64,000 nucleotides of DNA from AcAMD-5 sp044343935 (lineage in GTDB: Bacteria > Actinomycetota > Actinomycetes > S36-B12 > UBA5976): contig JBIJDU010000006.1 of assembly GCA_044343935.1 (NCBI GenBank), positions 3,742 to 67,741 on the forward strand, given 5' to 3'. The translations under genes were made by a program, and so were the position numbers. The notes beneath the pieces were generated by a model. The model had not been told where the DNA came from. It saw only the letters and a list, made by a program, of their open reading frames with translations, and did no database searches. Numbering within the stretch: the stretch's first letter is position 1; every line of letters begins with the position of its first letter. Positions 55,397-63,176 of this stretch are shown here, one piece after another.

Positions 55397-56809
55397 TTGA
55401 ATAACTCGCTTGGACTCCCTGTGGTGATTCAGGGCGGCATGGGGGTGGCAGTTTCCGGTTGGGAACTGGCTTACAGCGTTGCTAATCACGGCCACTTGGG
55501 TGTGGTCAGCGGCACCGCGCTAGATACCGTGGTCGCTCGCCGATTACAAAATGGTGATCCGGGCGGGCATATGCGCCGAGCACTTGCTGAATTTCCTTAT
55601 CCACAAGTTACCGAAAAATTGTTAGCTGCTTGGTATTTACCCGAAGGACGAAATGGGAAACCCTATCGACCGATGCATCGCATTAGTTTGAAATCAAATG
55701 TTGAACATGATCAACTTGTTGCGGCGGCAAACTTTGCTGAAGTTTGGCTAGCCAAACAATCTGGCGGCAAAGTTGGCATTAACTTTTTAGAGAAACTACA
55801 AACCGCAACTCCAGCTGCGCTTTATGGCGCAATGCTGGCAGAAGTTGATGTGGTGTTAATGGGCGCTGGTATCCCGCGTGAAATCCCACAACTTATTCGA
55901 GATTTTGCGGCAGGTAACATTGGCGCCTTAACTGTTGACGCTGATCGACCTAATGATGTCGCTGCACCTAAGTTAAGTTTTGATCCAGTTGCGGCATTTG
56001 GCATTGCGAAAAAACTTAAAGCACCAAAGTTTTTAGCAATTGTGACAGCTGAAGTGTTAGCAAATTATTTGGCACGAAGTGAAATAACTCGCCCAGATGG
56101 TTTTGTGGTTGAGCATTGGATGGCAGGTGGCCACAATGCACCTCCTAGAAAATTACAAGATACCGAATCTGGCTTTGGTCCGCTAGATGAAGTTAACCTG
56201 GAAAAGATGCGCGCAGTTGGTTTGCCGTTCTGGTTAGCCGGTGGCCGGGCTACCGCTGCGGCGGTTAAAGATGCGATTGATCATGGTGCAGCAGGGGTTC
56301 AAGTTGGATCGTTGTTTGCGCTATCAAATGAATCTGGCATGCGCGATGATTTAAGAATTCAGATGTTGCAAGCAGCAAAAGAAAAGAAACTAAAGGTCAG
56401 AACAGATCATCGTGCCAGTCCAACGGGTTTTCCCTTTAAAGTAGTTGAACTACCGGGCACAGTTGGTATGGCAGAAACATTTAAAGCTCGACCAAAACTT
56501 TGTGACTTAGGTTATTTGAGATCAAACACTATTACCGATGATGGCAAAGTTATTTCAAAATGCGCATCAGAGCCAGAGAAACCTTTTTTGCGCAAAGGTG
56601 GCGATGAAGCTGAGATCGAAGGCCGGATCTGTCTATGCAATGGCTTGCTAGCAACAATTGGGCTCGGTCAAGAACGCGCTGATGGTTATCACGAAGCACC
56701 ACTTTTGACTTTAGGTGCGACAACTAGTGATGTGGAACATATGCTGCAACTGCATCCAGATGGCTGGAGCGCGAAAGACGTATTGGATTTACTTACTTCA
56801 AAAATTTAA
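55397..56809 (+). CDS. Nitronate monooxygenase/NPD-family flavoprotein
   Basis: This 470-residue TIM-barrel protein begins with VVIQGGMGVAVSGWELA, typical of the nitronate monooxygenase/2-nitropropane dioxygenase family, and has VEHWMAGGHNAPPR near 235, FWLAGGRATAAAV near 275 and GAAGVQVGSLFALSNESG near 300. It is longer than fungal-type enzymes, with an extra Cys-containing C-terminal part (GRICLCNGLLATIG), closer to the PfaD-like branch. Substrate unknown. It starts at TTG 55397 behind AGGAG, and ends 2 nt before the tRNA-Phe gene on the other strand. Confidence 0.82.
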   Translation: MNNSLGLPVVIQGGMGVAVSGWELAYSVANHGHLGVVSGTALDTVVARRLQNGDPGGHMRRALAEFPYPQVTEKLLAAWYLPEGRNGKPYRPMHRISLKSNVEHDQLVAAANFAEVWLAKQSGGKVGINFLEKLQTATPAALYGAMLAEVDVVLMGAGIPREIPQLIRDFAAGNIGALTVDADRPNDVAAPKLSFDPVAAFGIAKKLKAPKFLAIVTAEVLANYLARSEITRPDGFVVEHWMAGGHNAPPRKLQDTESGFGPLDEVNLEKMRAVGLPFWLAGGRATAAAVKDAIDHGAAGVQVGSLFALSNESGMRDDLRIQMLQAAKEKKLKVRTDHRASPTGFPFKVVELPGTVGMAETFKARPKLCDLGYLRSNTITDDGKVISKCASEPEKPFLRKGGDEAEIEGRICLCNGLLATIGLGQERADGYHEAPLLTLGATTSDVEHMLQLHPDGWSAKDVLDLLTSKI

Positions 56810-56810
56810 G

Positions 56811-56887
56811 TGGTGGCCAGGGCCGGGATCGAACCGGCGACCTTCCACTTTTCAGGCGGACGCTCGTACCGACTGAGCTACCTGGCC
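56811..56887 (-). tRNA. tRNA-Phe (GAA)
   Basis: Reverse-strand cloverleaf with acceptor GGCCAGG/CCTGGCC, T-arm GGTTCGATCC and anticodon GAA in a CTGAAAA loop. The 3' CCA is encoded. Confidence 0.95.
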
Positions 56888-56924
56888 ACACCACAAGGTG
56901 TTTCTAGCGAACTAGAAATACCAG

Positions 56925-56998
56925 CGACCCCGACGGGACTTGAACCCGCGACCTCCGCCGTGACAGGGCGGCGCGCTAACCAACTGCGCTACGGGGCC
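56925..56998 (-). tRNA. tRNA-Asp (GTC)
   Basis: Reverse-strand cloverleaf with acceptor GGCCCCG/CGGGGTC, discriminator G, T-arm GGTTCAAGTCC and anticodon GTC. CCA is not encoded. Second of three tRNAs in one array. Confidence 0.95.
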
Positions 56999-57018
56999 TC
57001 GTTGCGTAACGAGACACG

Positions 57019-57091
57019 TACCCCCAACGGGATTTGAACCCGCGCTACCGCCGTGAAAGGGCGGCGTCCTAGGCCGCTAGACGATGGGGGC
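57019..57091 (-). tRNA. tRNA-Glu (TTC)
   Basis: Reverse-strand cloverleaf with acceptor GCCCCCA/TGGGGGT, discriminator A, D-arm GTCTAGCGGCCTAGGAC and anticodon TTC. CCA is not encoded. It is the promoter-proximal member of the Glu-Asp-Phe array. Confidence 0.95.
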
Positions 57092-57333
57092 CTGCAGGTT
57101 GAATAACTCAACCCGTTAGGAGAGGCGAAAGCGTATCTCAGCCCCAATGGCAATTGTTAGTCGGGGATTTGCCTATCTATAAATTCCCCGAAATAACTCA
57201 TATTGGTCGAACTATTGCTGGGTAATCGTTATCCCAACTAATCTGATGATCGGTAAGAGTCGTAGTTAGTGGAATTTTCACAATCCGCTAATGCCCGCTC
57301 ATTCTGATACGGTTGCAAGCGCAAGGGAGAGCT

Positions 57334-58140
57334 ATGGGACTAGAGATGTTTGATTTAACCGGCCGAGTTGCAATGGTTTCTGGTGCCGCAAGTGGAATGG
57401 GAAAAGCGATGGCGACAGCAGTTGCCGAAGCTGGTGCCGATGTGTTGCTAGTTGATTTTGATCAAGAGGGAGTTGAGCAAACAAAGCGTGAACTTGCATA
57501 TCTTGGTCGCAAAGTAGTAGCTGCAGTTTGTGATGTTTCTGACCTAAACGCAATTGACTCGCTATGGAAAACTTTAGATAAAGAATTTGGTCGAATTGAT
57601 TTCTTAGGTAACGTGGCTGGCAACGGAGCGTTGGGAAAGCCAGAAGAGATTCCAATTGACACTATAAAACAAGTGCTACAGAACCTGGTTGTGGGCCGCT
57701 TTTATATGTGTCAGCACGCTGGTAAGCGAATGCTCAAACAAGGAAAAGGTAGTATCGTCAATATCGGCTCACTTGCGTCCATGAACGCACTTGGTCGTGG
57801 CCATGTTGCATACAGCATGTCTATGGGTGCAGTAATTCAAATGACCAGAGAGTTAAGTACTGAATGGAGTAGCCGCGGCGTTCGCGTTAATGCGATTCTG
57901 CCAGGCCAGGTAATGAATAAAGGCATGGAAAAACGGATCGCAGGGGATCCAGCCATTTTGGAAACTTGGTTACGAGGTTTACCAATTGGTCGGTTAGGTC
58001 AACCAGATGAAATTAAAGGATTGGCAGTTTTGCTAGCATCAGATGCATCTTCATTTATAACTGGTGCGCTTATTCCATTCGATGGTGGCAACCTGGCCAA
58101 GAACGCTGGTGGTTCGCACCCAGGCATGCCAGGAAACTAA
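57334..58140 (+). CDS. SDR family oxidoreductase with Met in place of catalytic Lys
   Basis: The start is ATG 57334 behind AAGGGAG, giving 268 residues. The Rossmann fold is typical: SGAASGMGKA glycine loop near 19, DVSDL near 67 and NVAGNGAL near 93 (NNAG in most relatives). The catalytic Ser is in NIGSLASM, but the YxxxK motif reads YSMSM: the Tyr is present and the Lys is replaced by Met (codon ATG). Activity may therefore be altered or lost. Divergent from the tRNA array and convergent (4-nt overlap) with the EamA genes. Confidence 0.85.
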   Translation: MGLEMFDLTGRVAMVSGAASGMGKAMATAVAEAGADVLLVDFDQEGVEQTKRELAYLGRKVVAAVCDVSDLNAIDSLWKTLDKEFGRIDFLGNVAGNGALGKPEEIPIDTIKQVLQNLVVGRFYMCQHAGKRMLKQGKGSIVNIGSLASMNALGRGHVAYSMSMGAVIQMTRELSTEWSSRGVRVNAILPGQVMNKGMEKRIAGDPAILETWLRGLPIGRLGQPDEIKGLAVLLASDASSFITGALIPFDGGNLAKNAGGSHPGMPGN

Positions 58141-59042
58141 TTGCGTTTTGATTGGGCCATGTTGTAAACAACTAGCCCGGTGATGGTGAGCAAAAGCGCT
58201 GGAATTACGGCCAAGCTAACTTCTTGGTTAAAAAATATCCAACCAATAAACGCAATTAACGGGATTTTTGCGAGTCCAGTTAACTGCAAGATAGCAGCTT
58301 GACCGTGCTTTAGATAAAGGTTGGTCAGGGTATGAACCACGATTTGACCAAAAAAAGTAATTAACAAAATCCCAACCCAATCGCTAGATTCCACAACAGC
58401 AATTGACTGACCGGTTATGAAGCCATAAAAAAGGGCGATTACCGCAGCTAGCGTAAACACGATTACGACATACGAAAAATTTGAAACTGTGGACCTAACT
58501 TTCTGGCCAATTACCATGTAAAGCGCAAAAGTGATCGCTGCAGTCAACAGCAGTAACAGCGAGGTTTGATTCTTTGCTTCAAACGTGTGCCCGGAATATG
58601 CATAAAGCAAGATTCCAGCGAAGCCAGCAATTAAACCTGCCCATTGGCCGCTAGAAAGAAACTGTCGAAATACCACCATGCTGATTAAGCCAACCCAGAT
58701 AGTTCCGGTGGATAAAATCGTATAAAAAACGGCAAAACTTACTTGATAAAGGCCTTCCATATAAGTAATGAAATGAATGGCAAGAGCTAGTGCAGCAACC
58801 ATCATGTAGAGCCATTGTGTTCTAGTTATTTGTCGGTAGAACTTTGGCTGCGTAACTAATGCTAACGGCAAGAAAAATAATCCACCCAAAATGCATCGCC
58901 AAAACGTTACGATAAGTGGATCCATCTCATATGCCAATACGATCGGACTAGTTATCAGCGCGGAAAACTGAATTATCAGCAAATAAATAGCATCTCGATG
59001 GCGGTAGTTTGAAATTCGGTCACTAGCGCCAGATAAAGTCAT
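58137..59042 (-). CDS. EamA/DMT-family transporter (copy 1)
   Basis: This 301-residue membrane protein has about ten predicted helices in two EamA repeats. DPLIVTFWRCILGGLFFLP near 40 and LTNLYLKHGQAAILQLTGLAKIPLIAF near 230 are typical of drug/metabolite transporters. It is a close paralogue of the gene 8 nt upstream, so a tandem duplication is likely. The substrate is unknown; the neighbouring dehydrogenases suggest a small organic acid or polyol. Confidence 0.88.
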   Translation of the reverse strand: MTLSGASDRISNYRHRDAIYLLIIQFSALITSPIVLAYEMDPLIVTFWRCILGGLFFLPLALVTQPKFYRQITRTQWLYMMVAALALAIHFITYMEGLYQVSFAVFYTILSTGTIWVGLISMVVFRQFLSSGQWAGLIAGFAGILLYAYSGHTFEAKNQTSLLLLLTAAITFALYMVIGQKVRSTVSNFSYVVIVFTLAAVIALFYGFITGQSIAVVESSDWVGILLITFFGQIVVHTLTNLYLKHGQAAILQLTGLAKIPLIAFIGWIFFNQEVSLAVIPALLLTITGLVVYNMAQSKRN

Positions 59043-59049
59043 GATGAAA

Positions 59050-59967
59050 TCAATTTTCAGACGTGGATACTTTGGGTTGCGCTAAGTTAAAAATAATCAA
59101 CCCAACAATAGTGAGTATCAGTGCCGGAATTACTTCTAAACCAATTTGCTGATCAAACAAAACCCAGCCTATAACGGCAACCAAGGGAATCTGGATCAAT
59201 GTTGTAAGTTGCAATATTGCTGCCTCGCCATGCTTTAGATAAAGATTAGATACCGCATGCACGAGAATCTGACCAAGAAATGTAATTAGTAAAATGCCTA
59301 CCCAATCACCAGATTCTTCTACCCGAATAGAATTTTGAGTGATTACTGAATAAGTCAAAGAGATCAAGGCTGCCACTGAAAAGACAATCGATACGTAGGC
59401 AAAATTTGTTATGGTTGCGCGCACTTTCTGCCCAATCACAACGTAAACCGCACCACTAATAGCTGATGCCAACAGCCAAAGTAGTGCGGCTGAGTTCCTG
59501 GCCTCAAATGAATTACCAACATAGGCATAAAGCACAATTCCACCAACGCCAGCAACTAAACCTGTCCACTGACCTGCAGTAAATACTTGCTTTAGTATGA
59601 CAATGCCAATTAAGCCAATCCAAATTGCTCCAGTAGACATGATAGTTAGCGCAATACCTAAACTCACTTGATAAAGCCCTTGCATTAGTCCAATAAAGTG
59701 AATTGAAAGTGCGGCACCGGCAATAATCATGTATCCCCATTGGGCTTTTGCTATTTTTCGGTAGAAACCTCTCTGGGTGAAAAGTGCAATAGGAATAAAG
59801 ATCAATGCACCAAAAAAACAGCGCCAAAAGGTAACCAGGAGAGGATCCATCGAATAGGCCACCACAATGGGATTAAGAATTAGTGCTGCAGTATTTACAG
59901 TAAATAAATAGATTATGTCGCGATAGCGATGTCCAGATATCCGATCGCCAGCAGCTGAGATGCTCAT
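59050..59967 (-). CDS. EamA/DMT-family transporter (copy 2)
   Basis: This 305-residue ten-helix membrane protein matches its neighbour over the whole length (DRISGHRYRDIIYLF, DPLLVTFWRCFFGALIFIP, VSNLYLKHGEAAILQLTTLIQIPLVAV). The ATG abuts the stop of the upstream SDR gene, so SDR and both transporters form one operon. Differences cluster in loops and some helices, consistent with divergence towards different substrates or a heterodimer. Confidence 0.88.
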   Translation of the reverse strand: MSISAAGDRISGHRYRDIIYLFTVNTAALILNPIVVAYSMDPLLVTFWRCFFGALIFIPIALFTQRGFYRKIAKAQWGYMIIAGAALSIHFIGLMQGLYQVSLGIALTIMSTGAIWIGLIGIVILKQVFTAGQWTGLVAGVGGIVLYAYVGNSFEARNSAALLWLLASAISGAVYVVIGQKVRATITNFAYVSIVFSVAALISLTYSVITQNSIRVEESGDWVGILLITFLGQILVHAVSNLYLKHGEAAILQLTTLIQIPLVAVIGWVLFDQQIGLEVIPALILTIVGLIIFNLAQPKVSTSEN

Positions 59968-60732
59968 TTAGTTAGCGGACCAACCACCATCCACTGATAA
60001 CACGATGCCATGTACATATTCGGCAGCAGGTGAAGCTAGAAACACTGCAGCACCAGCAATATCTTCTGGTTGGCCCCACCGTTGAGCTGTAATTCGACTC
60101 GAAATAAACGCATATCGTTCTGGCAAATTGGTTTTTAGTGCCTTATTTATGTCAGTCTCAATGAATCCTGGAGCGATCGCATTCACATTCACGCCATGAT
60201 GTGCCCATTCATTTGAGATGGCCTTAGTTATGCCTCCAATTGCATGTTTACTTGCGGCATAACTGACGACATTCAACCCACCTTGCAAAGTCCATAACGA
60301 ACCAATAAAAATTACTTTTCCGCTTTTACGCTCGACCATCTGTCGACCTAGTTCACGAGTCAATACAAATGGTGTGGTGAGGTTTACCTGCATCACTTTG
60401 TTCCACATCTCATCAGTGTGCTCTAGCGTCGGCGTTCGCTGGGTGATGCCAGAGTTATTAACTAAAATATCGATCTTGGTCGAAGCCAGGTCCCGAGTTA
60501 GCGCTAACACTTCATCGTGGTTAGCAAAATCACATTTGATTGCAGTGAAACTTCGACCAGCTGCCGTAACGGCTGACTCAACCTCACTGCTATTGGTGTC
60601 AATCTGGGAGCTTATGCCAATAATGTCGGCTCCGTGCGCTGCCATAGCAGTAGCGATGGCTAGCCCAATTCCTTTTCTAGCCCCGGTAATTACAGCAGTT
60701 TTGCCACTTAGGTCGAAACTGGGAGATTTCAC
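59968..60732 (-). CDS. SDR family oxidoreductase, KduD/gluconate-5-dehydrogenase-like
   Basis: The 254-residue classical SDR starts at a GTG and has TGARKGIG, NNSGITQ, a catalytic Ser in FIGSLWTLQGG and YAASKHAIGGITKAISNEWA. The HGVNVNAIAPGFIETDIN and RWGQPEDIAGAAVFLAS segments and length resemble KduD (2-keto-3-deoxygluconate 5-dehydrogenase) and gluconate 5-dehydrogenase. A sugar-acid substrate is plausible, not proven. It is the first gene of the operon with the EamA pair, divergent from the hydroxyacid dehydrogenase operon. Confidence 0.87.
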   Translation of the reverse strand: MKSPSFDLSGKTAVITGARKGIGLAIATAMAAHGADIIGISSQIDTNSSEVESAVTAAGRSFTAIKCDFANHDEVLALTRDLASTKIDILVNNSGITQRTPTLEHTDEMWNKVMQVNLTTPFVLTRELGRQMVERKSGKVIFIGSLWTLQGGLNVVSYAASKHAIGGITKAISNEWAHHGVNVNAIAPGFIETDINKALKTNLPERYAFISSRITAQRWGQPEDIAGAAVFLASPAAEYVHGIVLSVDGGWSAN

Positions 60733-60947
60733 TAATTCACCATGCCATATTGATTGAAGTAATGGCGTGACCTTAGTTCAATGTGGATATCAAAGTCCAA
60801 TGTTTATTAGATTCTTATTGAGTTGTTTACTATGAATTCGTTACCATATTATTGTGCTGACCGTAATCGATTTATTGTGTTGACTATGACTGAACACGAG
60901 CCTACGCTTAAGCATCATCAGGGCATCAATCAACTAATTGGAGTGAA
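60733..60947. promoter_or_regulatory. Divergent intergenic control region
   Basis: This 215-bp gap separates two divergent operons. It holds an 8-bp hairpin with one G-T pair (60741-60769), a GTGTT/AACAC inverted repeat near 60877-60897 and a 22-codon reading frame (60886-60951). No clear -10 could be assigned. Confidence 0.35.
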
Positions 60948-60951
60948 ATGA
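60886..60951 (+). CDS. Possible 21-residue leader peptide
   Basis: ATG 60886 opens a frame of 21 residues, His-rich in the middle, whose TGA overlaps the ATG of the hydroxyacid dehydrogenase by 4 nt. The arrangement allows translational coupling, but the frame is short enough to be chance and no ribosome binding site is clear. Confidence 0.2.
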   Translation: MTEHEPTLKHHQGINQLIGVK

Positions 60952-61922
60952 CAAAGCCAGTGTTTGCGGTAGCAACCGGATCTATTGCAATGCCAAACTG
61001 GATTGACCCACTGGCGGCTGAACTTGGGTTTGAACTTCGAGCCGGATCAATTGATACGCCTGATGAAGTAGCAAAACTAACCGAAGGTGCGACCTCCCTA
61101 TTAGTGGCGACACAACCTGTTACTCGCGAAAAGATTGCCGCACTTGCTGACAGTGTGGAATCAATTGGTCGGATGGGAGTGGGACTCGATAACATCGATT
61201 TAGATGCAGCTAAAGATCACGGGATAGCAGTTGTTCATCAACCTGCTTATGCAGTTGATGAAGTGTCAAATCACGCGGCTGCAATGATCTTGGCTTCGAA
61301 TCGAGTTTTATTACCATCCGACCAAGATCTTCGAGAGAACAGCTGGCGAACAAAAGACTTTCCTCGAGTTATGTCACTTGAGAATTCTGTGCTTGGCGTC
61401 ATTGGTTGCGGCCGAATTGGTCATGCCCTAATGACTAAAATGCGCCCATTTTTTAAAGAGGTCATTGGCTTTGATCCGATGGTCAACGCTGACAAGTTTG
61501 ATTTTGAGTTAGTAAAGAATGTCGATGATCTACTGAAGCGATCAGATGTTATTTCACTGCATTCACCACTAACGCCTGAAACAAAAAACATTATTGATGC
61601 TCGTGCGATTTCATTAATGAAAGATGGCGCTATGCTGGTAAATGTTTCGCGCGGTGGACTTATTGATGAAGCAGCGCTTTCGGACGCTCTTAACTCTGGC
61701 AAAATTTCATCAGCTGGCTTAGATGTGTTTGAGATGGAACCATTACAAGCTGATTCACCATTGCGTAAGGCACCTAACATTATTCTTACTAGCCATATCG
61801 CTTGGTACTCCGAAGTTGCTGGCCCTCGTTTGGTGCAATGGTCAGCAATAGATGTGTTTGAATATTCCAAGTCAAAAACCATTAAACATGGTCGACTCGC
61901 TGTTGATCCACGAGCAAACTAA
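60948..61922 (+). CDS. D-2-hydroxyacid dehydrogenase (NAD-dependent)
   Basis: The 324-residue enzyme of the phosphoglycerate/D-lactate dehydrogenase superfamily starts behind GGAGTG. NAD-binding GVIGCGRIGHAL near 148, the substrate Arg in LVNVSRGGLID near 232, the Glu in DVFEMEP near 262 and the catalytic His in TSHIAWYSE near 283 are intact. It interconverts a D-2-hydroxyacid and a 2-oxoacid; the product could feed the 2-oxoacid dehydrogenase genes directly downstream. Substrate unknown. Confidence 0.88.
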   Translation: MTKPVFAVATGSIAMPNWIDPLAAELGFELRAGSIDTPDEVAKLTEGATSLLVATQPVTREKIAALADSVESIGRMGVGLDNIDLDAAKDHGIAVVHQPAYAVDEVSNHAAAMILASNRVLLPSDQDLRENSWRTKDFPRVMSLENSVLGVIGCGRIGHALMTKMRPFFKEVIGFDPMVNADKFDFELVKNVDDLLKRSDVISLHSPLTPETKNIIDARAISLMKDGAMLVNVSRGGLIDEAALSDALNSGKISSAGLDVFEMEPLQADSPLRKAPNIILTSHIAWYSEVAGPRLVQWSAIDVFEYSKSKTIKHGRLAVDPRAN

Positions 61923-61937
61923 CCAAGGAGATAGTCA

Positions 61938-62186
61938 ATGGAAGAGGTATTCATCCCAGCTTTAGGTATGGCGATGGAAGAGGCTTATTTAGAAAAGTGG
62001 ATCAAGCAAGAAGGCGAAGCCGTAAATGCTGGTGATGTTATCGCGCTGATTGAAACTGATAAGGCTCAAGTTGAAGTTGTTTGCGAATCATCTGGCACAG
62101 TAGGAAAGCATCGATTCCAAGTGGGGGCATCGGTGCCGGTTGGTGAAACCATCACGGTGATTCTTGCGCCAGGCGAATCGGAATAG
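61938..62186 (+). CDS. Free-standing lipoyl/biotinyl domain protein
   Basis: The 82-residue protein is a single lipoyl domain: VFIPALGMAMEEAYLEKWIK, then the lipoylation loop IETDKAQVEVV with Lys near 45, then SGTVGKHRFQVGASVPVGETI. It starts behind AAGGAG and lies immediately before E1 alpha. In most complexes this domain is fused to E2; here it stands alone, so E2 must lie beyond the window or elsewhere. Confidence 0.87.
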   Translation: MEEVFIPALGMAMEEAYLEKWIKQEGEAVNAGDVIALIETDKAQVEVVCESSGTVGKHRFQVGASVPVGETITVILAPGESE

Positions 62187-62199
62187 GTAGGGAGATCTA

Positions 62200-63174
62200 A
62201 TGGGTTCAAGAGACGAAATGCTGTCTATGTTGCGAATGATGATGATGATTCGCAACTTTGAAGAAACTGCCGACAAGCTAACACTGCGCGGAAAAGTTTC
62301 TGGCGGTATGCACAACTCATCAGGCCAAGAAGCCGTTGCGGTAGGCGTGATAAGTGCTCTTGCCCCGGACGATGTGATTGCAACAACTCACCGCTCACAT
62401 CACCACACTTTGGCCAAAGGATTTACTGCCCGTGAAGTTATGGCTGAGCTGATGACTAAGGCAACAGGTGTTTCAAAGGGCCGTGGCGCATCAATGCACT
62501 TAGGTGATGTATCACGCGGTCACTTTGGTGGTAACGGAATTGTTGGCGCTGGCATGGGAATTGGCATGGGTGCCGCGCTTGGCATCAAGATGGCTGGCGA
62601 CAAAAAAGTTGCAATTGGTTTTGTTGGAGATGGCGGTATGAATACTGGCCGCACTTGGGAAGCAATCAATATGGCAGCAATCTGGAAGTTGCCCCTTATT
62701 GTGGTGGTAGATAACAACCAATATGCAGTTGAGACCTTTATTGATCGAGTAACTGCTGGTGGTGACTTGGCAAAACGAGCGAGCGGATTTGGCTTGCCAG
62801 CATCAACTATTGATGGTCAGAATGTGTTGGAAGTAAGAGATGCTGTTGCGGCCGCGAGAGAATACGCGCTGGCAGGTAATGGACCAACATTCTTAAATGC
62901 CCTGACTTACCGATATTACGGTCACAATGTTGGCGAAAAAGGTCAATACCGAACGCTGGAAGAAATTGAAGATTGGCGCACCCATCGCGATCCAATTGAT
63001 CAATTTGCTGCCCGCTTACTCAAAGAAGGCTTGCTGGATGAAGCAACATTTGAAGAAATGAAGGCAAGCGTTGATGCTGAAATTAAAGATGCGGTTGAGT
63101 TTGCAGAAAACTCACCACATCCAGATCCATCTGAAGTTATGTTAAATGTCGATTCTGGAAAGTTAAGAGGTTAA
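62200..63174 (+). CDS. Thiamine-diphosphate 2-oxoacid dehydrogenase E1, alpha subunit
   Basis: The 324-residue E1 alpha matches the pyruvate/acetoin dehydrogenase type. The TPP motif runs from GFVGDGGMNTG near 143 to VVVDNNQYA near 170 (GDG...NN). STHRSHHHTLAKG, GGNGIVGAGMGIGMGAAL and YRYYGHNVGEKG are also family features. It decarboxylates a 2-oxoacid (or acetoin) and passes the acyl group to a lipoyl domain. E1 beta follows after 2 nt. The precise substrate is not resolved. Confidence 0.88.
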   Translation: MGSRDEMLSMLRMMMMIRNFEETADKLTLRGKVSGGMHNSSGQEAVAVGVISALAPDDVIATTHRSHHHTLAKGFTAREVMAELMTKATGVSKGRGASMHLGDVSRGHFGGNGIVGAGMGIGMGAALGIKMAGDKKVAIGFVGDGGMNTGRTWEAINMAAIWKLPLIVVVDNNQYAVETFIDRVTAGGDLAKRASGFGLPASTIDGQNVLEVRDAVAAAREYALAGNGPTFLNALTYRYYGHNVGEKGQYRTLEEIEDWRTHRDPIDQFAARLLKEGLLDEATFEEMKASVDAEIKDAVEFAENSPHPDPSEVMLNVDSGKLRG

Positions 63175-63176
63175 TC

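Noticed and set aside
56810..57037. 75-codon plus-strand reading frame between the flavoprotein gene and the SDR
   Set aside because: It runs antisense through tRNA-Phe, tRNA-Asp and part of tRNA-Glu, so it is a by-product of tRNA sequence.
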